From Comamonadaceae bacterium (GTDB taxonomy: Bacteria > Pseudomonadota > Gammaproteobacteria > Burkholderiales > Burkholderiaceae_C), in NCBI GenBank assembly GCA_947478935.1, contig CANJXV010000145.1:1-6671 (forward strand): 6,671 nucleotides of DNA. The letters are read 5' to 3'. A model generated the notes under the pieces. The model did not search any database. It worked only from the letters and a program-made list of their open reading frames with translations, and was not told where the DNA came from. Positions 1-6,492 of the stretch are shown here, in pieces; position 1 is the first letter of the stretch, and every line of letters starts with the position of its first letter. A program made the translations under genes and the position numbers.

Positions 1-812
1 AACAGCGCAAACGCAAACGCGCCAATGAGTGCTCCGCGCAAATGCCCCAGGCCACCCAAAATAATGATGATGAGCACCTCACCGGAAATATGCCAGCTCA
101 TCATTTCCGGGTTCACAAAACCATCTTTTACGGCAAACAAAAACCCGGCTAATCCGGCGATACCGCCTGACACTACAAACGCCGCCAACTTATAAGGGTA
201 GGTAGAAAAACCGGTGGCGCGCATGCGCTGTTCGTTGACGCGAATGCCCGCTAGCGCATGGCCAAATTTGGAGCTACCGAGCAAGGCCAGAAACACAAAA
301 GTACCTATCAAGCAGCCCAGGGTAAAACGGTACATCACCAAGGGCTTGTCTAGGTCCAGCCAATCGCCCAGCGCTGGCTTCATCATCAGGTAAATGCCGT
401 CCGTGCCGCCACCCAAAGGCGTGTCATGCACCACGTAATAAGCCATTTGTGCAAAGGCCAAAGTGACCATAATGAAATACACGCCTTTGGTACGCAAAGA
501 CAGCGCGCCTACCAAAAGCGCATAGGCGGCAGCCAGCAGCACAGCTAGGGGTAACAAGGTCGCAACCGAGGCAGGCCCGTCCGACGGTGACAAAAGCACG
601 GTGGCATAAGCGCCGATACCAAAAAACGCAGCCTGCCCGAAGCAAACCAATCCGGTCTTGCCCACCAGTAATTCCAAGCTGAGCGCCAGCACCGCAAAAA
701 TCATGATCTTGGTGGCCAGGTCCACCCCAAACTTGCCCGCCACATGCGGAAATACAGCCAGCGCCGCAAAGCTAGCCACCACGAACAAAAATTTAGGCAA
801 CTGCGCGCGCAT
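1..812 (-). CDS. LivM-type branched-chain/aromatic ABC transporter permease, partial (C-terminus off the left edge)
   Basis: Second inner-membrane permease of a branched-chain amino acid-type (HAAT) ABC importer; in this context it probably carries benzoate or a related aromatic acid. The frame is open from ATG at 812-810 to base 1, giving 270 codons of a family usually somewhat over 300 residues, so the end is missing. Family marks are GQAAFFGIGAYA (about 59-70), SLRTKGVYFIMVTLAFAQM (105-123), GGGTDG (134-139), an EAA-like cytoplasmic loop around RVNEQRMRATGF (191-202) and ILGGLGHLRGALIGA (251-265). Several hydrophobic spans fit a multi-helix membrane protein. Its ATG shares one base with the livH stop (TGATG, 810-814), and AAGG at 820-823 lies 7 nt upstream, so translation is probably coupled to livH. 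The substrate is inferred from neighbours only. Confidence 0.93.
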   Translation of the reverse strand, partial: MRAQLPKFLFVVASFAALAVFPHVAGKFGVDLATKIMIFAVLALSLELLVGKTGLVCFGQAAFFGIGAYATVLLSPSDGPASVATLLPLAVLLAAAYALLVGALSLRTKGVYFIMVTLAFAQMAYYVVHDTPLGGGTDGIYLMMKPALGDWLDLDKPLVMYRFTLGCLIGTFVFLALLGSSKFGHALAGIRVNEQRMRATGFSTYPYKLAAFVVSGGIAGLAGFLFAVKDGFVNPEMMSWHISGEVLIIIILGGLGHLRGALIGAFAFAL

Positions 813-1693
813 CAACCAGCCTTGAATAATCCGTCGGGCTTCCACAAAAGAATGCCCGCCATCAATACATAGACCAGCACGCCCGCCACTTGGGGTAACA
901 GCACTTTGCCAAAAGTATCGACCACGCCAATCAGCAAGGACGCCAGCAGCGCCCCGCGTATGGAACCAATGCCGCCGATGACCACCACCACAAAACAAAT
1001 GATCAGCACCAGGCTGCCCATGCCCGGATAGACCGAGGACACCGGCGCGGCCACCATGCCCGCCAACACCGCTATCGCCACTCCGGCGGCAAACACCACG
1101 CGGTAGAGAAATTTGATGTCAATACCCAGCGATTGCACCATTTCACGGTTGGTACTGCCCGCTCGGATCATCATGCCCAGGCGGGTTTTGGCAAAGACAA
1201 AGTACATGCCCAGGGCCAGCAACAAACATACGCCAGAGATAAAAAGACGATAGACCGGGTAAGTCATCATGTCGCCCAACGGGATGCTGCCGGACAAAAA
1301 ATCTGGCGCTTGCACCCCATGCACATCGTCGCCCACCAGCAGGCTGCGCAGTTCCTCAAACACCAAAATCAGGCCATAGGTCATCAGCACTTGCTGCAAA
1401 TGCTCGCGGGTGTAGAGAAAGCTGTAAAAGGCCCATTCCAGCAAATAGCCCAGCGCCACCGCGAGGATCAAGCCCAATAGCAAAGTGGTGAAAAAACCGC
1501 CACCCACCGTGGCCGCCACAAAGGGCGCCAAGGCAAACGCCATGTAGGCACCGATCATGTAAAAACTGCCATGGGCCAGGTTGATCACGCCCATGATGCC
1601 GAAGATCAGCGTCAGACCCGAGGCCACCAGAAACAGCAGCAAGCCGTATTGCAGCGCGTTCAAGCACTGAATGAGAAAAGTGGTGAGATCCAT
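812..1693 (-). CDS. LivH-type branched-chain/aromatic ABC transporter permease
   Basis: First inner-membrane permease of the same HAAT-type importer, 293 residues, the usual length for LivH. The diagnostic segment GLTLIFGIMGVINLAHG lies at about 26-42, followed by SFYMIGAY. A cytoplasmic EAA-like loop around RAGSTNREMVQSLGID (177-192) should contact the ATPase subunits, and IGGIGSIRGALLASLL (about 239-254) is a typical C-terminal permease motif. Hydrophobic spans cover most of the chain. The ATG at 1693 is the only reasonable start, because the next residues (MDLTTFLIQCLNALQYGL) align with normal LivH N-termini. No Shine-Dalgarno sequence precedes it; the start directly follows a hairpin and T-run (1694-1741). 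It overlaps livM by one base. Benzoate as substrate is inferred from linkage to bclA and box genes. Confidence 0.95.
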   Translation of the reverse strand: MDLTTFLIQCLNALQYGLLLFLVASGLTLIFGIMGVINLAHGSFYMIGAYMAFALAPFVAATVGGGFFTTLLLGLILAVALGYLLEWAFYSFLYTREHLQQVLMTYGLILVFEELRSLLVGDDVHGVQAPDFLSGSIPLGDMMTYPVYRLFISGVCLLLALGMYFVFAKTRLGMMIRAGSTNREMVQSLGIDIKFLYRVVFAAGVAIAVLAGMVAAPVSSVYPGMGSLVLIICFVVVVIGGIGSIRGALLASLLIGVVDTFGKVLLPQVAGVLVYVLMAGILLWKPDGLFKAG

Positions 1694-1741
1694 AAAAATA
1701 CAGGGCTGTACCTAACGCCGCCCAGCGTTAGGTACAAGCCC
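1694..1741 (-). terminator. Intra-operon hairpin with T-run between the binding-protein gene and livH (terminator/attenuator-like)
   Basis: In the 69-bp gap between the binding-protein stop and the livH start, bases 1703-1718 and 1725-1741 form a near-perfect inverted repeat: 16 pairs with one bulged base and a 6-base loop at 1719-1724. Read on the minus strand, the second arm ends in GTACAGCCC and is followed by TGTATTTTT, then the livH ATG. Stem plus T-rich tail resembles a leaky intrinsic terminator. Such elements between a binding-protein gene and permease genes commonly raise the ratio of binding protein to permease, by partial termination or by protecting the upstream mRNA 3' end. The function here is inferred. 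Confidence 0.72.
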
Positions 1742-1762
1742 TTGGCGTCATACCCGAAAAAA

Positions 1763-2950
1763 TTACATCTTGCAGCCGCGGCCCGGGTCGGCCAGTTTGG
1801 CGCTGGCAATACCAATCTTCTTATTTTCTTTTTCTTTGTCGCTGGATTGACGTAAGTAGAAGTCTTGAATTGGATTGTGCGAGGCGGAAATGGTGAAGGG
1901 CCCGCGCGGGCTGTCGATAGTAGCTTTGCGTAATGCAGCAGAAATATCAACCGACTTGGTGGCATCGCCCTTGGTTGCGTTCAGGCCAATGGACAGCATT
2001 TGCGCGGCGTCATAGCCTTGCACCGCATACACATCGGGCTGCATTCTGAAGGTCTTGGCGTAATTCAGGCGAAACGCGTTGTCACGCTTGGTGTTCAGGC
2101 TATCGGCGTAATGCAGGGCGGTGAACAAACCGTCAGCGGCAGCGCCTTCGGCATCGAGGTTTCCATCCGTCAAAAAGCCAGATCCATACAAGGGAATCGT
2201 TCCTTTGAGGCCTGCAGCTGCGTAGTCCTTGACGAATTTGACGGCGCCGCCACCGGCAAAGAAGGTAAACACGGCGTCAGGCTTGGTGGCTGCAATTTCA
2301 GTTAGCAAACCTTGGAACTCTACGTTGGGGAAAGGCAGGCTGAGTTCCTTGACCACGGTGCCGCCGCCTTTTTCAAAGCTTTCCTTAAAGCCCTTGACCG
2401 ACTCGTCGCCAGCCGCGTATTTCCAAGTAATGGTGACAACTTTTTTAATGCCTTTTTTAGCCATCACTTCGCCCATGGCGTAGCCCGGTTGCCAGTTAGA
2501 GAAAGAGCTGCGGAAAATATTGGGGGCGCACATCGCACCGGTCACTGCATCGGCACCGGCATTGGGCACGATTAACAAGGTGCCGCTTTCCTTGGCGGCT
2601 TTGGCCATGGCCATAGCCACGCCGGAGTGAACCGTGCCGATCAGCACGTCAACCTGATCGCGTTTGATGAGCTTGTTGACGTTATCCGTCGCTTTAGAGG
2701 GCTCGGACTCATCGTCCACCTTAAAGTACTCCACCTCGCGTCCCGCGATTTTTCCGCCTAGCTCTGTGACATGCTGGCGGAATCCGTTTTCGATAGCCGT
2801 GCCCAATGAGGCAAAAGTGCCGGTGTAAGGGAGCATGAAGCCCACCTTGAGTTTGCCGGCGGTTTGCGCACTGGCCAAACCAGCGCTCAAAGCCGTCACT
2901 ACCAGTGTGGTGCCGGTCCAACGGACCCAGGAATTCAAGGTGGGAAGCAT
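1763..2950 (-). CDS. Periplasmic substrate-binding protein of the aromatic acid (benzoate) ABC transporter
   Basis: Type I periplasmic binding protein (Peripla_BP_6/LivJ-like), 395 residues, which captures the ligand for the LivH/LivM permeases. A Sec signal peptide is clear: basic W-V-R near residue 10, a hydrophobic core (about 12-25) and a signal peptidase I site LASA|QT after Ala28. The mature protein opens with KLKVGFMLPYTGTFASLG, the usual first strand and ligand loop; VLIGTVHSG (102-110) and the VYAVQGYDAAQML segment (about 307-319) are typical. The ATG at 2950 has a strong ribosome site (AAGGAGA, 6 nt away). Two cysteines, Cys141 and Cys393, could pair in the periplasm. It lies 11 nt after the hydrolase gene. 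Binding proteins of this class are poorly predictable for ligand; benzoate is inferred from context. Confidence 0.95.
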   Translation of the reverse strand: MLPTLNSWVRWTGTTLVVTALSAGLASAQTAGKLKVGFMLPYTGTFASLGTAIENGFRQHVTELGGKIAGREVEYFKVDDESEPSKATDNVNKLIKRDQVDVLIGTVHSGVAMAMAKAAKESGTLLIVPNAGADAVTGAMCAPNIFRSSFSNWQPGYAMGEVMAKKGIKKVVTITWKYAAGDESVKGFKESFEKGGGTVVKELSLPFPNVEFQGLLTEIAATKPDAVFTFFAGGGAVKFVKDYAAAGLKGTIPLYGSGFLTDGNLDAEGAAADGLFTALHYADSLNTKRDNAFRLNYAKTFRMQPDVYAVQGYDAAQMLSIGLNATKGDATKSVDISAALRKATIDSPRGPFTISASHNPIQDFYLRQSSDKEKENKKIGIASAKLADPGRGCKM

Positions 2951-2956
2951 GCGAAG

Positions 2957-2964
2957 TCTCCTTA
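2957..2964 (-). promoter_or_regulatory. Ribosome binding site of the binding-protein gene, fused to the hydrolase stop codon
   Basis: On the minus strand the bases read TAAGGAGA, followed by 6 nt and then the ATG at 2950. The TAA is the stop codon of the upstream hydrolase gene, so ribosomes ending on the hydrolase finish exactly on this site. It is the strongest ribosome site in the leftward unit, which suits a binding protein needed in excess over its permeases. Confidence 0.85.
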
Positions 2965-3753
2965 TAAGTGGTGCAAAAAATGAAACACTGCGGCGTTCAG
3001 CCGCTCTACTTGATCACGGTGCGGCCAATGGCCACATGCGGCTAAGGTTAAAAGCTCAGTGGCTGCATGGTGCCTGGCAAGTGTCTGGATATGGGTGAGC
3101 GTGCCGTATTCGTCATCCATTCCCTGCACCGCCAAAACCGGGCAACGTACAGACGCGATTGTGTCAGTAATTGACCAGGGGACGAAATCGGGCGCCAGCC
3201 ACGCCGCACTCCAGGCCTCAAAGACGGCGCGGGCATCGCGATGGTGCTTGCCCAACCGCGCAAGCAAAGGCTCGCGAACCTCCTGCGCTTGCAAGGCCGC
3301 AATAGCGCTAAGGGTTTTAGATTCCACAAACAAATGCGGCGCCAGCACAATGACTGCCCTGCAATGTTCCGGGTGCATCGCCGCGTACAAAAGGGCGATG
3401 GAGGCGCCGTCGCTGTGGCCCAGCAACACCGCAGGCTCATGCACCTGCAGCGCTTTAAGCAAAGCCGGCAGCACATCGCGGGCTTGGTGGTGCATAAAGT
3501 CGATGCCCCATGGCTGCGGGGGCACCAGGTCTTGGGACTGCCCATAGCCAGGGCGCGAATACACCAAACCTCTGCACCCAAGGGTCTGGCAAAGACGCGC
3601 TGGGAACTCCTTCCACATGGCCAGCGACCCCAAGCCTTCATGCAAAAACACCATGATTGGGCCGGGGGCATCCGCAAGGCCTACCCATTGGTACTCGATA
3701 CGCGCCTGCCCGTCGGCATAGGCTGTGTCTTGCCATTGCACAGCTTCGCTCAC
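2962..3753 (-). CDS. Alpha/beta-hydrolase fold enzyme of unknown substrate (benzoate-cluster associated)
   Basis: A 263-residue alpha/beta hydrolase with a complete-looking catalytic set. The nucleophile elbow GHSDG is at 112-116 (Ser114), the oxyanion-hole region HEGLGS at 38-43, the acid is probably Asp213 or Asp214 (GMDDEYGT) and the base is His242 (CGHWPHRDQ). No signal peptide is seen, so it is probably cytoplasmic. It starts with GTG at 3753 inside the ligase stop (GTGA, 3750-3753); the next in-frame Met (46) would remove the oxyanion loop, so GTG is preferred. The Shine-Dalgarno is poor, which points to translational coupling with bclA. Hydrolase/lactonase-like genes are known in box clusters, but the substrate cannot be read from sequence. 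Candidates are a benzoyl-CoA or side-product thioesterase, an esterase releasing benzoate from esters, or a lactonase. Confidence 0.88.
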   Translation of the reverse strand: MSEAVQWQDTAYADGQARIEYQWVGLADAPGPIMVFLHEGLGSLAMWKEFPARLCQTLGCRGLVYSRPGYGQSQDLVPPQPWGIDFMHHQARDVLPALLKALQVHEPAVLLGHSDGASIALLYAAMHPEHCRAVIVLAPHLFVESKTLSAIAALQAQEVREPLLARLGKHHRDARAVFEAWSAAWLAPDFVPWSITDTIASVRCPVLAVQGMDDEYGTLTHIQTLARHHAATELLTLAACGHWPHRDQVERLNAAVFHFLHHL

Positions 3754-5333
3754 GCCTGCCCCGCCGACAAAGCCCGCAGCTTAAAGCGCTGAATCTTGCC
3801 GGTCGCCGTTTTAGGTAGCTCGGACACAAACTCAATCATGCGCGGGTATTTGAAGGGCGCCAGCCGGTCTTTCACAAAGGCTTTGAGTTCCTCTGCGCTC
3901 ACCTCCTGCCCCGCTTTGCGCACCACATAGGCTTTGGTTTTGGTCAGCCCATCGGCATCGGGTACGCCAATGACGGCGGCCTCCAGCACCGCCGAATGCT
4001 CAATCAGCGTGGACTCCACTTCAAAGGGCGACACATACACGCCGCTAACCTTGAGCATGTCGTCGCTGCGGCCACTGTAGGTATAGCTGCCGTCCGCATT
4101 GCGGATGTATTTGTCGCCGCTACGGGTCCAGGCGCCTTGGAAGGTTTCTGTGGTTTTTTCGCGGTTGCCCCAATACAGCATGGCAGCGCTGGGGCCCCGA
4201 ATGAACAAGTCGCCCGTCTCGCCGTCGGGAACGCTCTGGCCGGCGTCGTCGCGCAGCGCAATGTCGTAGCCGGGCACTGGCCAGCCGGTGGTGCCATAGC
4301 GCACCTGGGAGGGCCGGTTGGACAGGTAAATATGCAGCATCTCGGTCGAACCTATGCCATCGACGATGTCCACCCCAAAGTGCGCTTTGAAACGCTGCCC
4401 GATGTCCGCCGGCAAGGCCTCACCCGCCGAAGACACCAGCCGCAAAGCCACAGCCTGGGCCGTGGGCAAGGCCGGAGATGCCAGCATGGCTGCAAACAAG
4501 GTGGGCGCGCCAAAAAACGCCGTGGGCTTTTGCCCGCCCACGCCGCCTTGCAAGCGGTGGAATACCGCATCGGGCGTGGGCCGCTCGGCCATCAGCACCG
4601 TAGTGGCACCCACGCTTAAAGGGAAAGTCAACGCATTGCCCAAGCCGTAGGCAAAAAACAATTTCGCCGCAGAAAAACACACATCCCCCGCGTGCAAAGC
4701 CAGCACCTCTTGGCCGTAGAGCTTGGCGGTCCAATAAGGATTGGCATGGCTGTGCACCGTGGCCTTGGGCCGTCCGGTGGAGCCCGAAGAAAACAGCCAA
4801 AACCCGGGGTCTTGCGGATGCGTGGGCGCGCACTGCGCCAGAGCCGGTTGCGCCGCTAGCCAGTCCTCCATCGCTACGCAGCCTTGGGGCAGCGGGCGCG
4901 CAGCACGTGAGACTACTACTCGGCGCAGTTCGTGTGGCCCCAAGGCCATGGCTTCAAGCAGTACCGGCAGCAGGGCCTGCGACACCACGGCCAATTGCGC
5001 GCGGCTCTTGCCCAGCATATAGGCGTATTCCTCGGCCTTGAGCAAGGTATTGGCCGCTACTGGCACGCTGCCCGCGTACAGGGCGCCCAAAAATGCGCAT
5101 GGCCAGTCGATGCAGTCATGCATCAGCACAAACACCCGCTCTTCGCGGCGCACGCCACTGGCCTGCAATGCACCAGCCACCGCCCGCACACCGTGCGCCA
5201 GCTCGCCAAAGCGCAGTTCGCGCTGGTCGTCCACATAGGCCAAGCGCGTCGCGTGGGCGGTGTTGCAGTCCAGCAGGTACTGCGCGACATTAAAAACCTC
5301 AGCCTGCGGGTTCATCGCCGTGGTTTTTGCCAT
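3750..5333 (-). CDS. bclA: Benzoate-CoA ligase (benzoyl-CoA synthetase)
   Basis: Cytoplasmic enzyme that activates benzoate with ATP and CoA to benzoyl-CoA, AMP and pyrophosphate, the entry step to the box pathway. It is 527 residues, the usual length for the benzoate-CoA ligase family of the ANL superfamily. Motifs in order: P-loop SSGSTGRPKATVHSH (182-196); AKLFFAYGLGNALTFPLS (223-240), characteristic of benzoate/aryl-CoA ligases; SAGEALP (302-308); DGIGSTEMLHIYLSN (325-339); TGDLFIRG with the hinge-side SGDKY (Asp407); SGRSDDMLKVSG (Arg422); and PKTATGKIQRFKLR, with catalytic Lys513. The ATG at 5333 is preceded by AGAGGAG about 8 nt upstream. It heads the leftward unit and is divergent from boxR, so it is probably repressed by BoxR until benzoyl-CoA forms. 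A 2-aminobenzoate or hydroxybenzoate preference cannot be excluded, but the box neighbours favour benzoate. Confidence 0.95.
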   Translation of the reverse strand: MAKTTAMNPQAEVFNVAQYLLDCNTAHATRLAYVDDQRELRFGELAHGVRAVAGALQASGVRREERVFVLMHDCIDWPCAFLGALYAGSVPVAANTLLKAEEYAYMLGKSRAQLAVVSQALLPVLLEAMALGPHELRRVVVSRAARPLPQGCVAMEDWLAAQPALAQCAPTHPQDPGFWLFSSGSTGRPKATVHSHANPYWTAKLYGQEVLALHAGDVCFSAAKLFFAYGLGNALTFPLSVGATTVLMAERPTPDAVFHRLQGGVGGQKPTAFFGAPTLFAAMLASPALPTAQAVALRLVSSAGEALPADIGQRFKAHFGVDIVDGIGSTEMLHIYLSNRPSQVRYGTTGWPVPGYDIALRDDAGQSVPDGETGDLFIRGPSAAMLYWGNREKTTETFQGAWTRSGDKYIRNADGSYTYSGRSDDMLKVSGVYVSPFEVESTLIEHSAVLEAAVIGVPDADGLTKTKAYVVRKAGQEVSAEELKAFVKDRLAPFKYPRMIEFVSELPKTATGKIQRFKLRALSAGQA

Positions 5334-5341
5334 GTTGATTG

Positions 5342-5348
5342 CTCCTCT
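5342..5348 (-). promoter_or_regulatory. Ribosome binding site of bclA
   Basis: On the minus strand the leader ends AGAGGAGC, AATCAAC, ATG. The purine-rich AGAGGAG is a good Shine-Dalgarno at normal distance and supports the ATG at 5333 over the in-frame ATG six codons later. Confidence 0.75.
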
Positions 5349-5456
5349 TTATCGCTCGGTCAGTTTGTAGCACGCGGGGCGGTTTATCGGCTTGGCCAAG
5401 TGGTCAGGCCAACTTGATAAAGCTTGCGCTATCGCAGCTTGCGGCTTCCGAAAAAA

Positions 5457-5470
5457 TGCATTATTGTGCG
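5457..5470. promoter_or_regulatory. Probable BoxR operator in the bclA/boxR divergent region
   Basis: TGCATTATTGTGCG fits TGCA-N6-TGCA with one mismatch in the last base. The same motif recurs before boxC, where the first ten bases (ATGCATTATT counting one base upstream) are identical. It covers the predicted -10 boxes of both bclA and boxR, so a bound repressor would block both promoters, giving boxR autoregulation. BoxR and BzdR of Azoarcus are reported to bind TGCA-N6-TGCA repeats. Confidence 0.72.
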
Positions 5471-5499
5471 CAAGCGGACCTTAAATTCATTTTCCCATC

Positions 5500-6429
5500 A
5501 TGTCAAGCACTATATTGCATACGGATACCCAAATTTCGTCGGACAGCGCAGCGCCCAGCGAGAAAAAGCACCCTTATTTGGTCGGTTTGGGCCAGCGTGT
5601 GGGCGCGCTGCGTGCACGCCGAGGCTTGACGCGCAAGGCCCTGGCGGCAGCGGCGCAAGTGTCCGAAAGGCATCTGGCGAATATGGAATATGGCCTGGGC
5701 AATGCCTCGGTACTGGTGCTTTTGCAAGTGGCCAAGGCCTTGCAGTGCACCCTGGCCGAATTACTGGGCGATGTCAGCACTTCGTCTCCGGACTGGCTGA
5801 TGATTCGCGAGATGCTGGAGCAATGCGATGCGCCTGCGCTGCACCGCGTGCGAATTGCCATCGGCGAACTGTTGGGAACCGGCGGCACGGCTAAAGAGCG
5901 CAGCACCCGCGTTGCCCTGGTGGGTCTGCGCGGCGCGGGCAAGTCCACGCTGGGCCAGATGCTGGCCGAAGACCTGGGCTACCCTTTTGTGGAGCTAAGC
6001 CGCGAAATTGAGAAATTTGCCGGCTGCAGCGTGGCCGAAATACAGGCCTTGTACGGCGCCAACGCCTACCGCCGCTACGAGCGCCGCGCCTTGGAAGAAA
6101 GCATACAAATCTACCCCGAAGCGGTGATCGCCACGCCCGGCGGCCTGGTAGCTGACCCAGCCAGTTTTACCCTGCTGCTTGGGCATTGCACCACGCTATG
6201 GCTGCAAGCAGACCCGGCGGACCACTTGCGCCGCGTCACCGCCCAAGGCGATTTGCGCCCCATGGCGGCCAGTAAAGAAGCGCTGGAAGATCTGAAAAGC
6301 ATTTTGAACGGGCGCCAGCCTTTCTATTCCAAAGCCCAATTTACCGTCAACACCAGCGCACAGGACTTGGAAGCCACTTTCGAGCTGCTACGCACCACGG
6401 TACGCGGGTATTTACAGATCGCGCCCTAG
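5500..6429 (+). CDS. boxR: BoxR-type transcriptional regulator: XRE helix-turn-helix fused to a shikimate-kinase-like domain
   Basis: A 309-residue DNA-binding regulator of benzoyl-CoA oxidation genes; characterised relatives are repressors released by benzoyl-CoA. Residues about 27-91 form an XRE/HTH_3 domain (LGQRVGALRARRGLTRKALA, then VSERHLANMEYGLGNAS). After a linker, residues about 136-300 resemble shikimate kinase: Walker A GLRGAGKST (142-150), YRRYERRAL with Arg191 at the place of the substrate arginine, ATPGG (211-215), LRPMA with Arg253 in the lid, and GRQPFY with Arg272. The DxD-type element that binds Mg and shikimate in AroK is FVELS here (163-167), so kinase activity is unlikely and the fold is probably a CoA-ester sensor. 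The ATG at 5500 lacks an obvious Shine-Dalgarno; upstream there is no better in-frame start. It is divergent from bclA and followed by boxC in the same direction. Confidence 0.95.
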   Translation: MSSTILHTDTQISSDSAAPSEKKHPYLVGLGQRVGALRARRGLTRKALAAAAQVSERHLANMEYGLGNASVLVLLQVAKALQCTLAELLGDVSTSSPDWLMIREMLEQCDAPALHRVRIAIGELLGTGGTAKERSTRVALVGLRGAGKSTLGQMLAEDLGYPFVELSREIEKFAGCSVAEIQALYGANAYRRYERRALEESIQIYPEAVIATPGGLVADPASFTLLLGHCTTLWLQADPADHLRRVTAQGDLRPMAASKEALEDLKSILNGRQPFYSKAQFTVNTSAQDLEATFELLRTTVRGYLQIAP

Positions 6430-6444
6430 GCGGCAAAAAAATGC

Positions 6445-6474
6445 TTGACGGGCTTTTAATTTATGCATTATTAT
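6445..6474 (+). promoter_or_regulatory. Predicted sigma-70 promoter of the boxC unit
   Basis: TTGACG (6445-6450), an 18-bp spacer and TATTAT (6469-6474) are each close to the -35 and -10 consensus, placing a start site near 6481. It lies in an abruptly AT-rich stretch (about 6455-6505) in an otherwise GC-rich window. The -10 sits inside the palindrome at 6464-6477, so repressor binding and polymerase binding would exclude each other. No intrinsic terminator is seen between boxR and this promoter, so some boxR read-through into boxC is possible. Confidence 0.68.
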
Positions 6475-6477
6475 GCA
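6464..6477. promoter_or_regulatory. Probable BoxR operator 1 of boxC (perfect TGCA-N6-TGCA)
   Basis: TGCATTATTATGCA is an exact TGCA-N6-TGCA palindrome overlapping the predicted -10 box. It extends by one base on each side (A before, T after). It is the best of the three operator candidates in the window and matches the reported BoxR/BzdR recognition pattern. Confidence 0.78.
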
Positions 6478-6492
6478 TTTATGTAAAATAAA

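Larger units (their letters stand above)
5334..5499. promoter_or_regulatory. Divergent promoter region between bclA and boxR
   Basis: This 166-bp region separates the two head-to-head genes and must drive both. It holds one TGCA-N6-TGCG operator candidate (5457-5470), with predicted -10 boxes for both directions inside it. For boxR: TTGCGG (5439-5444), a 17-bp spacer and TATTGT (5462-5467). For bclA, on the minus strand, AATAAT at 5460-5465 with no good -35, so it may be weak or depend on another factor. It also contains three copies of GCTTGCG and a 10-bp palindrome at 5391-5400 in the roughly 120-nt bclA leader. Promoter positions are my matches to the sigma-70 consensus, not measured. Confidence 0.6.

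Noticed and set aside
424..645. 73-codon minus-strand open frame
   Set aside because: Same strand as but out of frame with the livM-type permease, whose conserved motifs run through the region; Cys/Arg-rich translation is not protein-like.
812..2950. Calling the transporter a leucine/isoleucine/valine importer
   Set aside because: The family match is only to the HAAT class; linkage and shared regulation with bclA and box genes make an aromatic acid more likely, though this is not proven.
3241..3792. 183-codon plus-strand open frame
   Set aside because: Antisense to the hydrolase and the ligase end; low-complexity basic/Gln/His-rich translation typical of a shadow frame.
3996..4619. 207-codon plus-strand open frame
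   Set aside because: It lies wholly antisense to bclA, whose protein carries all ANL motifs. The antisense product has no recognisable domain; long shadow frames are common in GC-rich genes.
5424..5894. 156-codon plus-strand frame overlapping the boxR start
   Set aside because: Out of frame with boxR, which has clear HTH and Walker A motifs; the alternative translation has no domain.
5500..6429. Calling this gene a shikimate kinase (aroK)
   Set aside because: It has an N-terminal DNA-binding domain, lacks the AroK Asp motif and sits in a benzoate locus, all pointing to BoxR.
6421..6441. Possible boxR terminator around GCGCCCTAGGCGGC followed by A-run
   Set aside because: The stem is short and imperfect, and on the transcribed strand the tail is A rather than U, so it is not an intrinsic terminator for boxR.
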